Counted from the first letter of the stretch, positions 15,729-24,124 are shown. The stretch is DNA of 44,411 nt from F23-D06 sp045116675 (GCA_045116675.1 JBGUMF010000078.1:1-44411); one strand, 5' to 3'. A program made the numbers and translations. Notes: a model not told the origin generated them from the letters alone.

Positions 15729-16304
15729 ATGAAAAAGTATTTATTCGCAATGGTAGCTGTGGCAGCCCTGTTGCTGGTGTCCTGCTCCCAAGAGCGAGTC
15801 CCAGAGATTTCGCTCGAGAAAAAGTTGAACCAGAAGCTTGCCGAAATGACCGAGGTAGCTGAGCTGGGGTCCGTGGAATACACGGTGACAAAAGTGGTGA
15901 AAGCCTCCGATGATGCCAAATGGTACAAAATTGGCGACCGTAAAATTCTGTTCAGGTGTACCGCCTACTTGAAGGCTGGCATTGACCTGAACAAACTCGA
16001 CGTCTCAAAAATCGTGATTGACGAGCAGAAGAAATCCGTGTCCATCACCCTGCCCAAAGCCGAACTGCTCGCACTCAACATGCCTCCTGACAAGTCGGTG
16101 CTCGCATACGAGAATGTCGCGACTTTCCGCTCTAATTTCACCGCATCAGACAAAAACCATCTTCTCCAATTAGGCGAACAAAGTATCCGCGACGAGGTGC
16201 CGAACCTCGGTATTTTGAGCGAAGCAGAGAAAAACGCCTCCTCCTTTTTCAAATCATTGTTAAGTCAACTCGGTTTCGAATTAATCACTGTTAAATTTGA
16301 ATAG
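15729..16304 (+). CDS. DUF4230 lipoprotein
   Basis: This is a 191-aa predicted lipoprotein: the signal peptide ends in LVSC with Cys19 as the lipid site. The body fits DUF4230, with LGSVEYTVTKVVKA, the strand-rich KILFRCTAYLKAGIDL and the SVSITLPKAELLALNM hairpin, and a C-terminal helix and strand (FFKSLLSQLGFELITVKF). The ATG at 15729 is chosen because it opens a typical signal peptide; an earlier in-frame start would add 13 residues. The next DUF4230 gene starts 2 bp after the stop, so this is a tight tandem pair. Function is unknown. Confidence 0.75.
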   Translation: MKKYLFAMVAVAALLLVSCSQERVPEISLEKKLNQKLAEMTEVAELGSVEYTVTKVVKASDDAKWYKIGDRKILFRCTAYLKAGIDLNKLDVSKIVIDEQKKSVSITLPKAELLALNMPPDKSVLAYENVATFRSNFTASDKNHLLQLGEQSIRDEVPNLGILSEAEKNASSFFKSLLSQLGFELITVKFE

Positions 16305-16306
16305 TT

Positions 16307-16969
16307 ATGAAAAAGATAATAAAATTCTTCTTTGTTCTTATCGTCATTCTCGCGGTTTTGGCTGCAGGTGCTTTTTTCGCCATGAAAAAAGGTCTGTTGG
16401 ATTTTAAGGGTGACGAGCTGAAAATCGACGAAACACCCACTGTGATTTCTGAAATCAAAAAAATCTCTGAGTTCACCTCGGCTTGTTTCTACGAAGAAAT
16501 CATCCTCCAAGAGAAAAAAACCAGAAAGGTGGTGGACAACAGTGTTGGGAACAAGATTGCCGGTCTCTTCGGGAAAAAAGAAGGTTTGATAACCGATGAA
16601 ATCGTGATTATCGCCAATGGAAAGGTGCGCGCTGGCTTCAATCTCAAAAACTTGGCTGATAACGACATCAGAATCAACGGCGACACTCTCACGGTCAATC
16701 TGCACGAAGCAGAGATTTTTGACGTGATTGTCAACCCTTCCAACTTCGACATCTACATAGAGGACGGCACTTGGGATGAAAAAAAGGTCACAGATATCAA
16801 AAACAAGGCTGTTTCCAAAATCAAAGAAGACGCTCTTTCAGAAGGCATTCTTGTGAAAGCCACCAACTCTGGCGTGAAGAAACTCGCCGAAATGTTCAAG
16901 ACGTTCGGCTTCCCCGTTGTGCACATCACGGTCAACGGACAGGCTGTTGAACTGGAGGCTGAAAATTAG
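16307..16969 (+). CDS. DUF4230 protein with N-terminal membrane anchor
   Basis: This 220-aa protein opens with a transmembrane anchor (about residues 4-26, FFFVLIVILAVLAAGAFFAM) and no lipobox. The rest should be periplasmic and shares the DUF4230 pattern of its neighbour: KVRAGFNLKNLADNDI, INGDTLTVNLHEAEIFDVIV and a final FKTFGFPVVHITV. It starts 2 bp after the lipoprotein gene. The pair would place one copy on a lipid anchor and one on a helix anchor, which suggests a heteromeric envelope complex; that is inference. It is the last gene of the cassette. Confidence 0.75.
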   Translation: MKKIIKFFFVLIVILAVLAAGAFFAMKKGLLDFKGDELKIDETPTVISEIKKISEFTSACFYEEIILQEKKTRKVVDNSVGNKIAGLFGKKEGLITDEIVIIANGKVRAGFNLKNLADNDIRINGDTLTVNLHEAEIFDVIVNPSNFDIYIEDGTWDEKKVTDIKNKAVSKIKEDALSEGILVKATNSGVKKLAEMFKTFGFPVVHITVNGQAVELEAEN

Positions 16970-16989
16970 CCTTCCATCATCCCGGATTA

Positions 16990-17030
16990 TAAAGGGGGTG
17001 TCTTTGCACACTCCCTTTATTAATTATTTT
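16990..17030 (+). terminator. Intrinsic terminator closing the cassette
   Basis: A 12-bp stem (TAAAGGGGGTGT with ACACTCCCTTTA, one G-T wobble) has a 6-nt loop and is followed by TTAATTATTTT. It starts about 20 bp after the last DUF4230 stop and separates the cassette from the next unit. Confidence 0.85.
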
Positions 17031-17040
17031 GAAAAAATAT

Positions 17041-17048
17041 TATTTTTG
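17041..17048 (+). promoter_or_regulatory. -7 box TATTTTTG for the regulator gene
   Basis: TATTTTTG matches TAnnTTTG, directly after the terminator and 19 bp before the ATG at 17068. It shows that an in-frame TTG at 17029 lies upstream of the transcript and is not the start. Confidence 0.6.
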
Positions 17049-17067
17049 CACTGACAATTATAGTCAT

Positions 17068-17634
17068 ATGCCACAAAACGAAAACAACATAAAGATACTG
17101 CGCCAGATGATTGAGCAATCTGTAGCGCGCAAGATGAAAACCCCGGCGGACTTTCAGTTTCTCACCGGAGTGATTCAGGAACGCTGCAAGGAGACACTTG
17201 GCGTAACTACGCTCAAACGGCTGTGGGGCTATGTGGACGGCTATGATACCACGCGCTATTCCACGCTCTCTATCCTCGCCCGTTGTGTGGGTTTCCGCGA
17301 CTGGGACGACTTTTGTGAGAATCGCGACCGTTCGGGCGAGTCTTCGAACATGATTGTCGGCCATGCTGTCAATCCCGCCGATTTGGCTGTAGGCGACTGT
17401 CTGATCATCTCGTGGGCGCCCGACCGCCGCGTGCGGATCGAACATCTCGGCAATGGCGGTTTCGAGGTCTTGCAGAGTGAGAACTCCAAGCTCAAAACCG
17501 GCGACACTTTCCACACTTCTTGCTTCATCATCGGGGAGCCCCTTTATCTGGACAACTTCGTGCGTGGCACCAATCCGCCGACGCTTTTTGTGGTGGGCAA
17601 CAAAGGCGGACTGACGGAGGTGCGGAAAGGGTAG
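17068..17634 (+). CDS. Putative regulator with a TLKRLWGY helical domain
   Basis: This 188-aa protein has an N-terminal helical domain (about residues 1-85) with KMKTPADFQFL, VTTLKRLWGY and YSTLSILARCVGFRDWDDFC. This block recurs in Bacteroidales proteins and looks like a DNA-binding domain, but I cannot name it with certainty. The C-terminal half (about 95-188) is beta-rich (GDCLIISWAPDRRVRIEHLG) and could sense a ligand. It is the first gene of the surface-protein cluster and has its own promoter, so it may regulate the SUMF1 and FISUMP genes that follow. Confidence 0.6.
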   Translation: MPQNENNIKILRQMIEQSVARKMKTPADFQFLTGVIQERCKETLGVTTLKRLWGYVDGYDTTRYSTLSILARCVGFRDWDDFCENRDRSGESSNMIVGHAVNPADLAVGDCLIISWAPDRRVRIEHLGNGGFEVLQSENSKLKTGDTFHTSCFIIGEPLYLDNFVRGTNPPTLFVVGNKGGLTEVRKG

Positions 17635-17655
17635 GAGTTTTCACGAAATTTGTCG

Positions 17656-17663
17656 TATCTTTG
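17656..17663 (+). promoter_or_regulatory. -7 box TATCTTTG for the SUMF1-barrel gene
   Basis: TATCTTTG matches TAnnTTTG and lies 20 bp before the ATG at 17684. Confidence 0.6.
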
Positions 17664-17683
17664 CAACCTGAAAACTAACTGCG

Positions 17684-18865
17684 ATGACCAACAGACTCTT
17701 ACGGGCTTCCACTGTGTGCATCAGATTAATCACCGTGATCCTGATTGCCGCTTTCCCCGGTCATATCTCCGCCCAAAACGATGCTTCCACGCGTCTGCAG
17801 GGAGGAAATACTCCTTTTGAGATGTTTTTTGTGCCCTCCAGTTTGTGCATGACAGACTCCGTCCAATCCACAATCAAAAACTTTTACATCTCCCAACAGC
17901 CGGTTACGTGGCAACTTTGGAACGAGATCATGGGCACCCGGTCGGGCGGCGAGGCGGGCGACAGTCTGCCCGTGAATAACGTATCCCGTGACGAGGTGGA
18001 GCTTTTCATCCTCTGGCTCAACCAGAAAAGCGGTATGCAATTCCGCCTTCCCACAACGATGGAGTGGACGTGTGCCGTTCGCAACGGTTTTCATCCTGAC
18101 GACGGACATGCGCTCTGCAGTGACGGCGGGGATGCCTCCGCAGGTTTCCGGCTGGTGATGGACGACCCCCGCGAAGTGCGGACAGCCGAGGTCATCGAAA
18201 AGGCTGATCAAGCAGGAGTCGCCGCCGACAGCACACGGAAAGAGGAAAGGGAGAGTTTGTCCCTCCAAAAGTCCCTGGCCCAACAGCTGAGGGCTGAACG
18301 CCAGCAGACACGGCAGAATAGGCGCAAGGCATTGCTGCCATCTGTGTTCTGCACCCTCAATGCCGCCTATACATCCATGCCGCAGTGGTCGGTCGGCTTC
18401 AAGGTCGGCACCATGCGGGTTGTCGGCTGGTATTTCAGCTTTATGACCAATTTCCACTACAAGGGCGCGTTTGATCCTTTTCAACCAAACGGACACTACG
18501 TCCTTACTGGGGCTTCTAAAACATCCTACTTGGGCGCTCAGTTGGGGCTGGTTGTCCGTCCGTGCCGACTGCTTTCCATCCACATCGGGGCAGGTTTCGG
18601 CTACCGTGCTCTCAAATTTGAAAGCGACCAGGGCTGGCATAGTTATCCTAAAAGAACCTATTACGGTCCCACGGCCGCCGCTGGGCTGATGTTCCATGTC
18701 AAGAACATGGTGCTTTCCGCCGAGGTCACAAGCATGGCCTATAACCTGAACACCCTCAATGAAATGCATTACGCTTTGGGCGTGCGGATGGGCGTTGGAT
18801 TCTGCATCCCATATCATCATGATGTAAAATTGAAAATTAAAGATGAAAGGATATTGGTACATTAA
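17684..18865 (+). CDS. Truncated SUMF1 domain fused to a predicted beta-barrel
   Basis: This 393-aa secreted protein has a signal peptide (residues 1-30, ending HISAQ). Residues 45-158 resemble a formylglycine-generating-enzyme (SUMF1) fold: FYISQQPVTWQLWNEIMG, NNVSRDEVELFILWLN, FRLPTTMEWTCAVRNG and the closing SAGFRLVMD. The middle DMSGNVWEW-type part is missing. A charged linker (about 165-215) leads to strand-rich sequence (TMRVVGWYFSFMTNFHY, LGAQLGLVVRPCRLL, GVRMGVGFCIPYH) like an outer-membrane barrel. The last 12 residues read across AT-rich spacer, and the gene overlaps the next start by 23 bp. Confidence 0.65.
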   Translation: MTNRLLRASTVCIRLITVILIAAFPGHISAQNDASTRLQGGNTPFEMFFVPSSLCMTDSVQSTIKNFYISQQPVTWQLWNEIMGTRSGGEAGDSLPVNNVSRDEVELFILWLNQKSGMQFRLPTTMEWTCAVRNGFHPDDGHALCSDGGDASAGFRLVMDDPREVRTAEVIEKADQAGVAADSTRKEERESLSLQKSLAQQLRAERQQTRQNRRKALLPSVFCTLNAAYTSMPQWSVGFKVGTMRVVGWYFSFMTNFHYKGAFDPFQPNGHYVLTGASKTSYLGAQLGLVVRPCRLLSIHIGAGFGYRALKFESDQGWHSYPKRTYYGPTAAAGLMFHVKNMVLSAEVTSMAYNLNTLNEMHYALGVRMGVGFCIPYHHDVKLKIKDERILVH

Positions 18866-19754
18866 ATTGCTGTTTGTTGTCTCGGGAATCATGCTTTTCG
18901 TGGTTTCCTGCGGCAAAGACCCAACCTTTGTGCAAGGGGACTATATATACGAGAATGACGACTTCACCCGTGTTGACAATATCAACGGTATCATCATCCA
19001 CTGGGCGGATGACATGGAAATTAGCGAGGAACAGAAAAATGTAATTCGGGATTTGGTGGCCAATATGGTGCGGGTGGACGGCGGCACCTTTCTGATGGGG
19101 GCGCAAAGCACGGATGCCCAAGGCAATAATTATGACACAGATGCCCAAGACAATGAATGTCCCGTGCACGAGGTGTTACTGAACGACTATTACATTGGCA
19201 AGTTCGAGATCACCCAGCGGGAGTGGGCCGTGATTATGGGCCACAACTTGGGATGGTCTGATCTGTATGGCAAGGGAGACGATATGCCGGCCTACAACGT
19301 TTCTTGGGAAGCAGCCATCACCTTTGCAGAGCGGCTGAGCGCTATGACAGGCCTCTCCTTCCGGCTGCCCACGGAGGCCCAGTGGGAATACGCCGCACGG
19401 GGCGCTTCCTATACCCAATATTACCGTTTTAGCGGCAGTGATGATGTGGATAATGTGGCGTGGCACAATGGCAACGCCGGTGGAACATTGCATTCCGTGG
19501 GCGAAAAGATGCCGAACGAGCTGGGACTGTGTGATATGAGCGGAAGCCTGTGGGAATGGTGTGCAGACTCCTACGGCCCATATTCTGCGGATTCCAGCCA
19601 GGATCCGTGCGTTGTGTCCGGAAATCCCTACGTGTTGCGGGGCGGATCGTGGACCTATCTTCCGGATTATTGCCGAGTGACTTGTCGGGATTCTTACGAC
19701 GGAAATGCTGTCAGTATTTCGGTTGGATTTAGGGTGAGCTTAGTTAATAATTGA
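18843..19754 (+). CDS. SUMF1-domain lipoprotein
   Basis: This is a 303-aa lipoprotein with lipobox VVSC (Cys23). From about residue 72 it is a full SUMF1/EgtB/PvdO fold: MVRVDGGTFLMGAQ, YYIGKFEITQREWAVIMG, PAYNVSWEAAITFAERLS, FRLPTEAQWEYAARG, LCDMSGSLWEWCAD and VLRGGSWTY, ending in VGFRVSL. The paired active-site cysteines of true formylglycine-generating enzymes are not evident, so it is more likely a structural or ligand-binding member, like GldJ/GldK. It overlaps the preceding gene by 23 bp, so the two are probably translated together. Confidence 0.85.
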   Translation: MKGYWYIKLLFVVSGIMLFVVSCGKDPTFVQGDYIYENDDFTRVDNINGIIIHWADDMEISEEQKNVIRDLVANMVRVDGGTFLMGAQSTDAQGNNYDTDAQDNECPVHEVLLNDYYIGKFEITQREWAVIMGHNLGWSDLYGKGDDMPAYNVSWEAAITFAERLSAMTGLSFRLPTEAQWEYAARGASYTQYYRFSGSDDVDNVAWHNGNAGGTLHSVGEKMPNELGLCDMSGSLWEWCADSYGPYSADSSQDPCVVSGNPYVLRGGSWTYLPDYCRVTCRDSYDGNAVSISVGFRVSLVNN

Positions 19755-19773
19755 GAATTGAAAATTGAAAATT
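19751..19773. repeat. ATTGAAA tandem repeat in the spacer before the FISUMP gene
   Basis: Short 7-bp units (ATTGAAA) repeat after a TTGAGA start. A related AATTGAAAATT lies at 18827-18837, before the SUMF1 lipoprotein gene. Such AT-rich units are common spacer sequence here, and I see no promoter box in them. Confidence 0.45.
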
Positions 19774-19813
19774 ATTTTTATATTATTTAATAAAAATCAA
19801 ATTTTCAGAGATA

Positions 19814-22786
19814 ATGAGTAAATCAGGATATATAGTGATTCTTTGGGCAACAATATTGGCCGGTGTTGGCTTCTTGCATGCGCAGGATAATGTCATTCTC
19901 CAATTTACCGGCCAAGACCAAAACGGCGGGTATGTAAAGCTGGATCGTGTGCTGGTGGAGAATATCTCCAAACACTGGCAGGAGGTGCTCTATTATCCCG
20001 ACACAAACTTCATTATGGGGGTTACGGGGGTTGAAGAAATCCATGGGGGAGGGGAAGGTGTCAGGCTTGCCCAGAATGTGCCGAACCCTTTTGACGGTGT
20101 GACGGACTTTTCCCTTTATCTGCCCAATTCCTCGAAAGTGTTGCTGGAGATTTATGACTTGAACGGCAAGATCTCGGCAGCCTATACAGGTTCGCTGGAT
20201 CCTGGGAACCACCAATTCAGAGCGTGGCTGGATAATCCGCAGACCTATCTGCTCCAAGCCCATACCGTAAATGGTATGGTCCAGATTAAAATGGTCAACA
20301 CAGGCCATGCGGGACGGAGCTCGATAGAATATCTCGGAAAGGTAAGTGTGCCTGATGCGGGAAAAGCGGACAAAGGGGGCACTAACCAGCCGTTTTCGTT
20401 TGGCGACGTCATGTTGTATAAAGGTTTTGTCCACTTGGCGGGGACAGAATACGAGTGTGCCCACGTATTGAAGGAGCAATACAATTCAGAGCTGATCCCG
20501 CTGATTTTCACATTGCCGTTGCCGACAGTGACGACGGAGACTGCCACTAATATCTCTGCAACTGGAGCCAAGTTGAATGGCACCGTGGTGGAGCATGTCG
20601 GATATCCGGTGGTGGAAAGAGGGTTTTTACTTGCCGACAATGCATCATTGGCCGAGGCGATGGAATACATAGCAGGTTCTGGCGCTGGTTTGTTCCACTA
20701 TGTTGTTGCCAATCTGCAGACATTCACGCGCTATTATTATCGGGCATACGCCAAAACAGCGATGGGAACCACCTATGGTGATGTGCTTTTTTTGGATACG
20801 CAGGCGGAACTGCCCACTGTGCTCACCCTTAGTGTGACGGATGTCAAGCCTTCGCAAGCCACCGTCACCGGCAATGTGACCGCTACAGGCGGGGTAACCT
20901 CCATTGTCAGGGGAGTCTGCTGGAGCACGGCACAAAGTCCTACTGTGAACGACCTCCATACCGTGGACAGCGCAGGTACCGGCATCTTCACACACCACCT
21001 GACAGGGTTGACACCCAACACCACCTACTATGTGCGCGCGTATGCCACAAACAGTGCGGGCACCGCCTATGGCGAGCAGCTGAACTTCACCACACCGTCC
21101 CCTTTCTATTGTGGTCTAGACTCATTGACCGACTACGACGGCAATATCTATCATACAGTGGAAATCGGCCAGCAGTGCTGGATGAAAGAGAACCTGCGCA
21201 CCACACACTATGACGACGGGACGGCTATTCCTGTGGGCACAGTCCTTTCCGATAGCGTGCCATACCGCTATGCGCCCAACGACAGTAGTGCCAACGTGCC
21301 TACATACGGATATCTTTACAACTGGGCGGCGGTGATGCACGGGGATTCATCAAGCAATGCTAACCCAAGCGGGGTGCAAGGCATCTGCCCTGAGGGTTGG
21401 CATGTGCCAAGTTATGCAGAGTGGGTGCAACTGACCAACTATGTAGGTGGGCAAAACCAATATATATGCGATGGCGACATTAACAATATAGCCAAAGCAT
21501 TGGCCGCTAACACAGGATGGGGCTCATTTTCAGAACAGTCCTGTGAGGTAAATTGCTATCCATTAAGTAACAATGCCACGGGCTTCGCTGCCTTCCCTGC
21601 AGGTTCTTTCAATGGTAGCACTTCTATTGACTATGGCTATAGTACATCCTTATGGTCATCTACCCATTTCACTGATTACGGCAATTCGGCAGCATGTTGT
21701 TTTAGAATTGGTCACGAATCATATACTCAACATCATAATATCCTACAACAATATTGTTATTCTGCCCGTTGTCTGCTCGATGATGCAGGCTTGAATGACA
21801 GCATAGCAGTAACTCCGGTTGTGACCACCAAGGCGATGAAACACATCACCCCGACATCGGCCGATTGTGTCGGAATGGTGGTGGCCAGCGGCGGGGCTGA
21901 TGTGTCGGTGCGTGGGGTCTGCTGGAGCACATCACCAAACCCTACCGTAAGTGACAACCACACCAATGATGGCAGCGGCACAGGTACTTTTACCAGCAAT
22001 GTTACAGGACTGTCTGCCAATACCACATACTGGGTGCGGACTTACGCCACCAATTGTGCGGGCACATCCTATGGGCAAATGAGAAGTTTCACCACTCCGT
22101 CACCCATCACTTGCGGCATTGACTCAATCACGGATTATGATGGCAATTTCTATCATACAGTGCTTATTGGACAGCAGTGCTGGCTGAAGGAGAACCTGCG
22201 CACCACGCATTACGCCGACGGGACTCCCATTTTGGAAGGAACCGTTACCTCTGACACCATTCCCTATCGATACGCTCCTGGTAATCAAAGCGACATTGTA
22301 CCGTTTTTTGGATACCACTATAATTGGATAGCCACCGTACGGGAACACATTCCAGAAGGTGTCGATCCTGGTGATGTTCAGGGGGTCTGCCCCGCCGGAT
22401 GGCATGTTCCAAACAAAATGGAATGGATACAATTAAGGAACTATGTGATGAACCATCTTCAGCCTCCTTATACCGTTGCTATGGCACTGGCCTCTACTGT
22501 TAGATGGCAAGGTGGAGACACCTTCGGCACAATCAGTTATTATCCTTCAGCTAACAACACGTCGGGATTCACAGCGCTGCCTGCAGATATGACAACTTTT
22601 CTTGGTAACGGCCAGGCTGACTTTTGGGGTTATCTTTACTATTATGCTTACTTTTGGTCAAGCACTTTAGTAGGGAATCTCAATGACCATGCAGTAGATT
22701 TCATGTTAGAATATGATAATCCTGATGCAACCATTGACTTCTCTAACATAAGGAATGGCCTTTCCGTCCGCTGTCTCCGGAATTAG
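19814..22786 (+). CDS. Large surface protein with two FISUMP domains
   Basis: This is a 990-aa secreted protein with signal peptide 1-24. Residues about 25-175 contain a T9SS C-terminal-domain-like module (LAQNVPNPFDGVTDFSLYLP, VLLEIYDLNGKI, IKMVNTG), here near the N-terminus. Two fibronectin-III-like modules follow (about 235-425; VRGVCWSTAQSPTV, TYYVRAYATNSAGTAYG). Next are FISUMP domain 1 (about 435-655), another FN3-like module (about 665-755) and FISUMP domain 2 (about 765-990). Both FISUMP copies start with DYDGN-YHTV-IGQQCW, then ENLRTTHY and PAGWHVP/PEGWHVP. The gene converges on the kinase gene with a 4-bp overlap. A role in adhesion or polymer binding is inferred. Confidence 0.85.
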   Translation: MSKSGYIVILWATILAGVGFLHAQDNVILQFTGQDQNGGYVKLDRVLVENISKHWQEVLYYPDTNFIMGVTGVEEIHGGGEGVRLAQNVPNPFDGVTDFSLYLPNSSKVLLEIYDLNGKISAAYTGSLDPGNHQFRAWLDNPQTYLLQAHTVNGMVQIKMVNTGHAGRSSIEYLGKVSVPDAGKADKGGTNQPFSFGDVMLYKGFVHLAGTEYECAHVLKEQYNSELIPLIFTLPLPTVTTETATNISATGAKLNGTVVEHVGYPVVERGFLLADNASLAEAMEYIAGSGAGLFHYVVANLQTFTRYYYRAYAKTAMGTTYGDVLFLDTQAELPTVLTLSVTDVKPSQATVTGNVTATGGVTSIVRGVCWSTAQSPTVNDLHTVDSAGTGIFTHHLTGLTPNTTYYVRAYATNSAGTAYGEQLNFTTPSPFYCGLDSLTDYDGNIYHTVEIGQQCWMKENLRTTHYDDGTAIPVGTVLSDSVPYRYAPNDSSANVPTYGYLYNWAAVMHGDSSSNANPSGVQGICPEGWHVPSYAEWVQLTNYVGGQNQYICDGDINNIAKALAANTGWGSFSEQSCEVNCYPLSNNATGFAAFPAGSFNGSTSIDYGYSTSLWSSTHFTDYGNSAACCFRIGHESYTQHHNILQQYCYSARCLLDDAGLNDSIAVTPVVTTKAMKHITPTSADCVGMVVASGGADVSVRGVCWSTSPNPTVSDNHTNDGSGTGTFTSNVTGLSANTTYWVRTYATNCAGTSYGQMRSFTTPSPITCGIDSITDYDGNFYHTVLIGQQCWLKENLRTTHYADGTPILEGTVTSDTIPYRYAPGNQSDIVPFFGYHYNWIATVREHIPEGVDPGDVQGVCPAGWHVPNKMEWIQLRNYVMNHLQPPYTVAMALASTVRWQGGDTFGTISYYPSANNTSGFTALPADMTTFLGNGQADFWGYLYYYAYFWSSTLVGNLNDHAVDFMLEYDNPDATIDFSNIRNGLSVRCLRN

Positions 22787-24099
22787 CGGCTCTCCCGCTG
22801 CCATGCGCTTACCGTGTTGTTCACTATCACCATCCGGTTCACAAACGTGGCATTGTAGAACGTCGTCACCGAATCGCGGATGGACTCGCACTGGGGATAT
22901 CGGCGAAGTATGTCACTCACCACAGCTTCCCGGTGCCGCTCCCGAATCCTGTAGTTGTTTTTGAAAAAGTCGGATTGGAAATACTCCGCCAATTTGTCTT
23001 TGGATGACACTCCGCGGGCTGTCGCTGCCTTTTCCCAATCCCAGAACGGCTGGAAAACAGCATCCACCGACTGTTCAATGCTCCTTTTGACCGCTTGCGG
23101 GAGTTGATTATAGGCACTTGTGACGGCGGTGTTTTCGTTTATCGCAGTTTCTGTATGGTTTGGTTCTGCCTGAGAAACAGGATTTGCAGGAGCAGTTTCA
23201 GGACCGGCTATATCATCATTCATGATTTCCGAAACGGAGGCCTCTTGTTTTTCAATGTTTGGGTTCTCTTTGTCGCCGTCGTTGTTGGGACGGAACAAGA
23301 ACCATGCGCAGATGGCTAATACAATCACAAAGGCGATGGCTATGATAATGGGGGCGGTGTGCTCATGTCGTTGCAGCCGTTGCAGGATTTCCTCCGCATT
23401 GCTGTAACGTTTTTCACGGTTCTCCTGCGTACACTTGCGGGCGATGCGTCCGTATGCGTGCGGGAAGAGCTGCCGAAGGATCTTTCCAAAGGCGTATAGG
23501 TCGGCACGGCAGTCTATGGGCGAGCCCCCGGCCTTCTGCTCGGGTGCAGCGTAATGGTCAGAGCCTACAGGCTGTTTCAGCACGCCGTGCCAGTCGCTGT
23601 CCGCCAATCCGAAATCAATGATCTTGACATTGTGGCCATTTCGCGTGATGAGGATGTTGTCGGGTTTGAGATCGCGGTGAACAATCTGCATACTATGATA
23701 GTACGACATGGCGGACAGCAATTCCTTTGCGATTTTCATCCGCACTTTCCGGGGCGGATTCTGCTTCAGGAAGGCCTTTAGCGTAACGCCATCCACATAT
23801 TCCATCACGATGCATGGCCCAGCCACAGGGTCAGTCTCCTTGCTGAAGATATGCGCAATGTTGGGGTGATCCATCTTCAGACCCAACTCAAACTCCTTGG
23901 TCAGCAGGCTGACATAGACCTCTTTGTGCTGGTACTCTGGCTTCAACCCTTTGATTATAAACCATTTACCGTATCGTTGTGCTTTGTATAGTCGGTTGAA
24001 CCCCTCGGATGGGATTTCCGAATAGGAGGTGAACACATCCGAGATTTTCTCGAAGGAGGAGGTGATTTCGCCGGAGGATGAGGAGTCGTTTGCAGTCAT
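22783..24099 (-). CDS. Membrane-anchored Hanks-type Ser/Thr protein kinase
   Basis: This 438-aa protein has an N-terminal kinase domain with Lys50 (WFIIKGL), Glu69 of helix C, the HRDLKPDN loop (141-148), DFG (162-164) and APE (185-187). The catalytic residues are complete, but the Gly-rich loop is degenerate. A single transmembrane helix (about residues 249-269) separates it from a periplasmic C-terminal region of about 170 residues with no recognised sensor domain (WDWEKAATARG, IRERHREAVVSDILRRYP). The ATG at 24099 is chosen because the -7 box at 24117-24124 would leave any longer start untranscribed. It converges with the FISUMP gene. Confidence 0.9.
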   Translation of the reverse strand: MTANDSSSSGEITSSFEKISDVFTSYSEIPSEGFNRLYKAQRYGKWFIIKGLKPEYQHKEVYVSLLTKEFELGLKMDHPNIAHIFSKETDPVAGPCIVMEYVDGVTLKAFLKQNPPRKVRMKIAKELLSAMSYYHSMQIVHRDLKPDNILITRNGHNVKIIDFGLADSDWHGVLKQPVGSDHYAAPEQKAGGSPIDCRADLYAFGKILRQLFPHAYGRIARKCTQENREKRYSNAEEILQRLQRHEHTAPIIIAIAFVIVLAICAWFLFRPNNDGDKENPNIEKQEASVSEIMNDDIAGPETAPANPVSQAEPNHTETAINENTAVTSAYNQLPQAVKRSIEQSVDAVFQPFWDWEKAATARGVSSKDKLAEYFQSDFFKNNYRIRERHREAVVSDILRRYPQCESIRDSVTTFYNATFVNRMVIVNNTVSAWQRESR

Positions 24100-24116
24100 A
24101 CTGATGAATTGGCTTG

Positions 24117-24124
24117 CAAAAGTA
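24117..24124 (-). promoter_or_regulatory. -7 box TACTTTTG for the kinase gene
   Basis: On the minus strand this is TACTTTTG, a perfect TAnnTTTG match 17 bp upstream of the ATG at 24099. The kinase and deoC are divergent. Confidence 0.65.

Noticed and set aside
10914..16969. Cassette as a known tellurite-resistance (Ter) operon
   Set aside because: Only a TerB-like domain is present; TerC, TerD and TerZ genes are absent.
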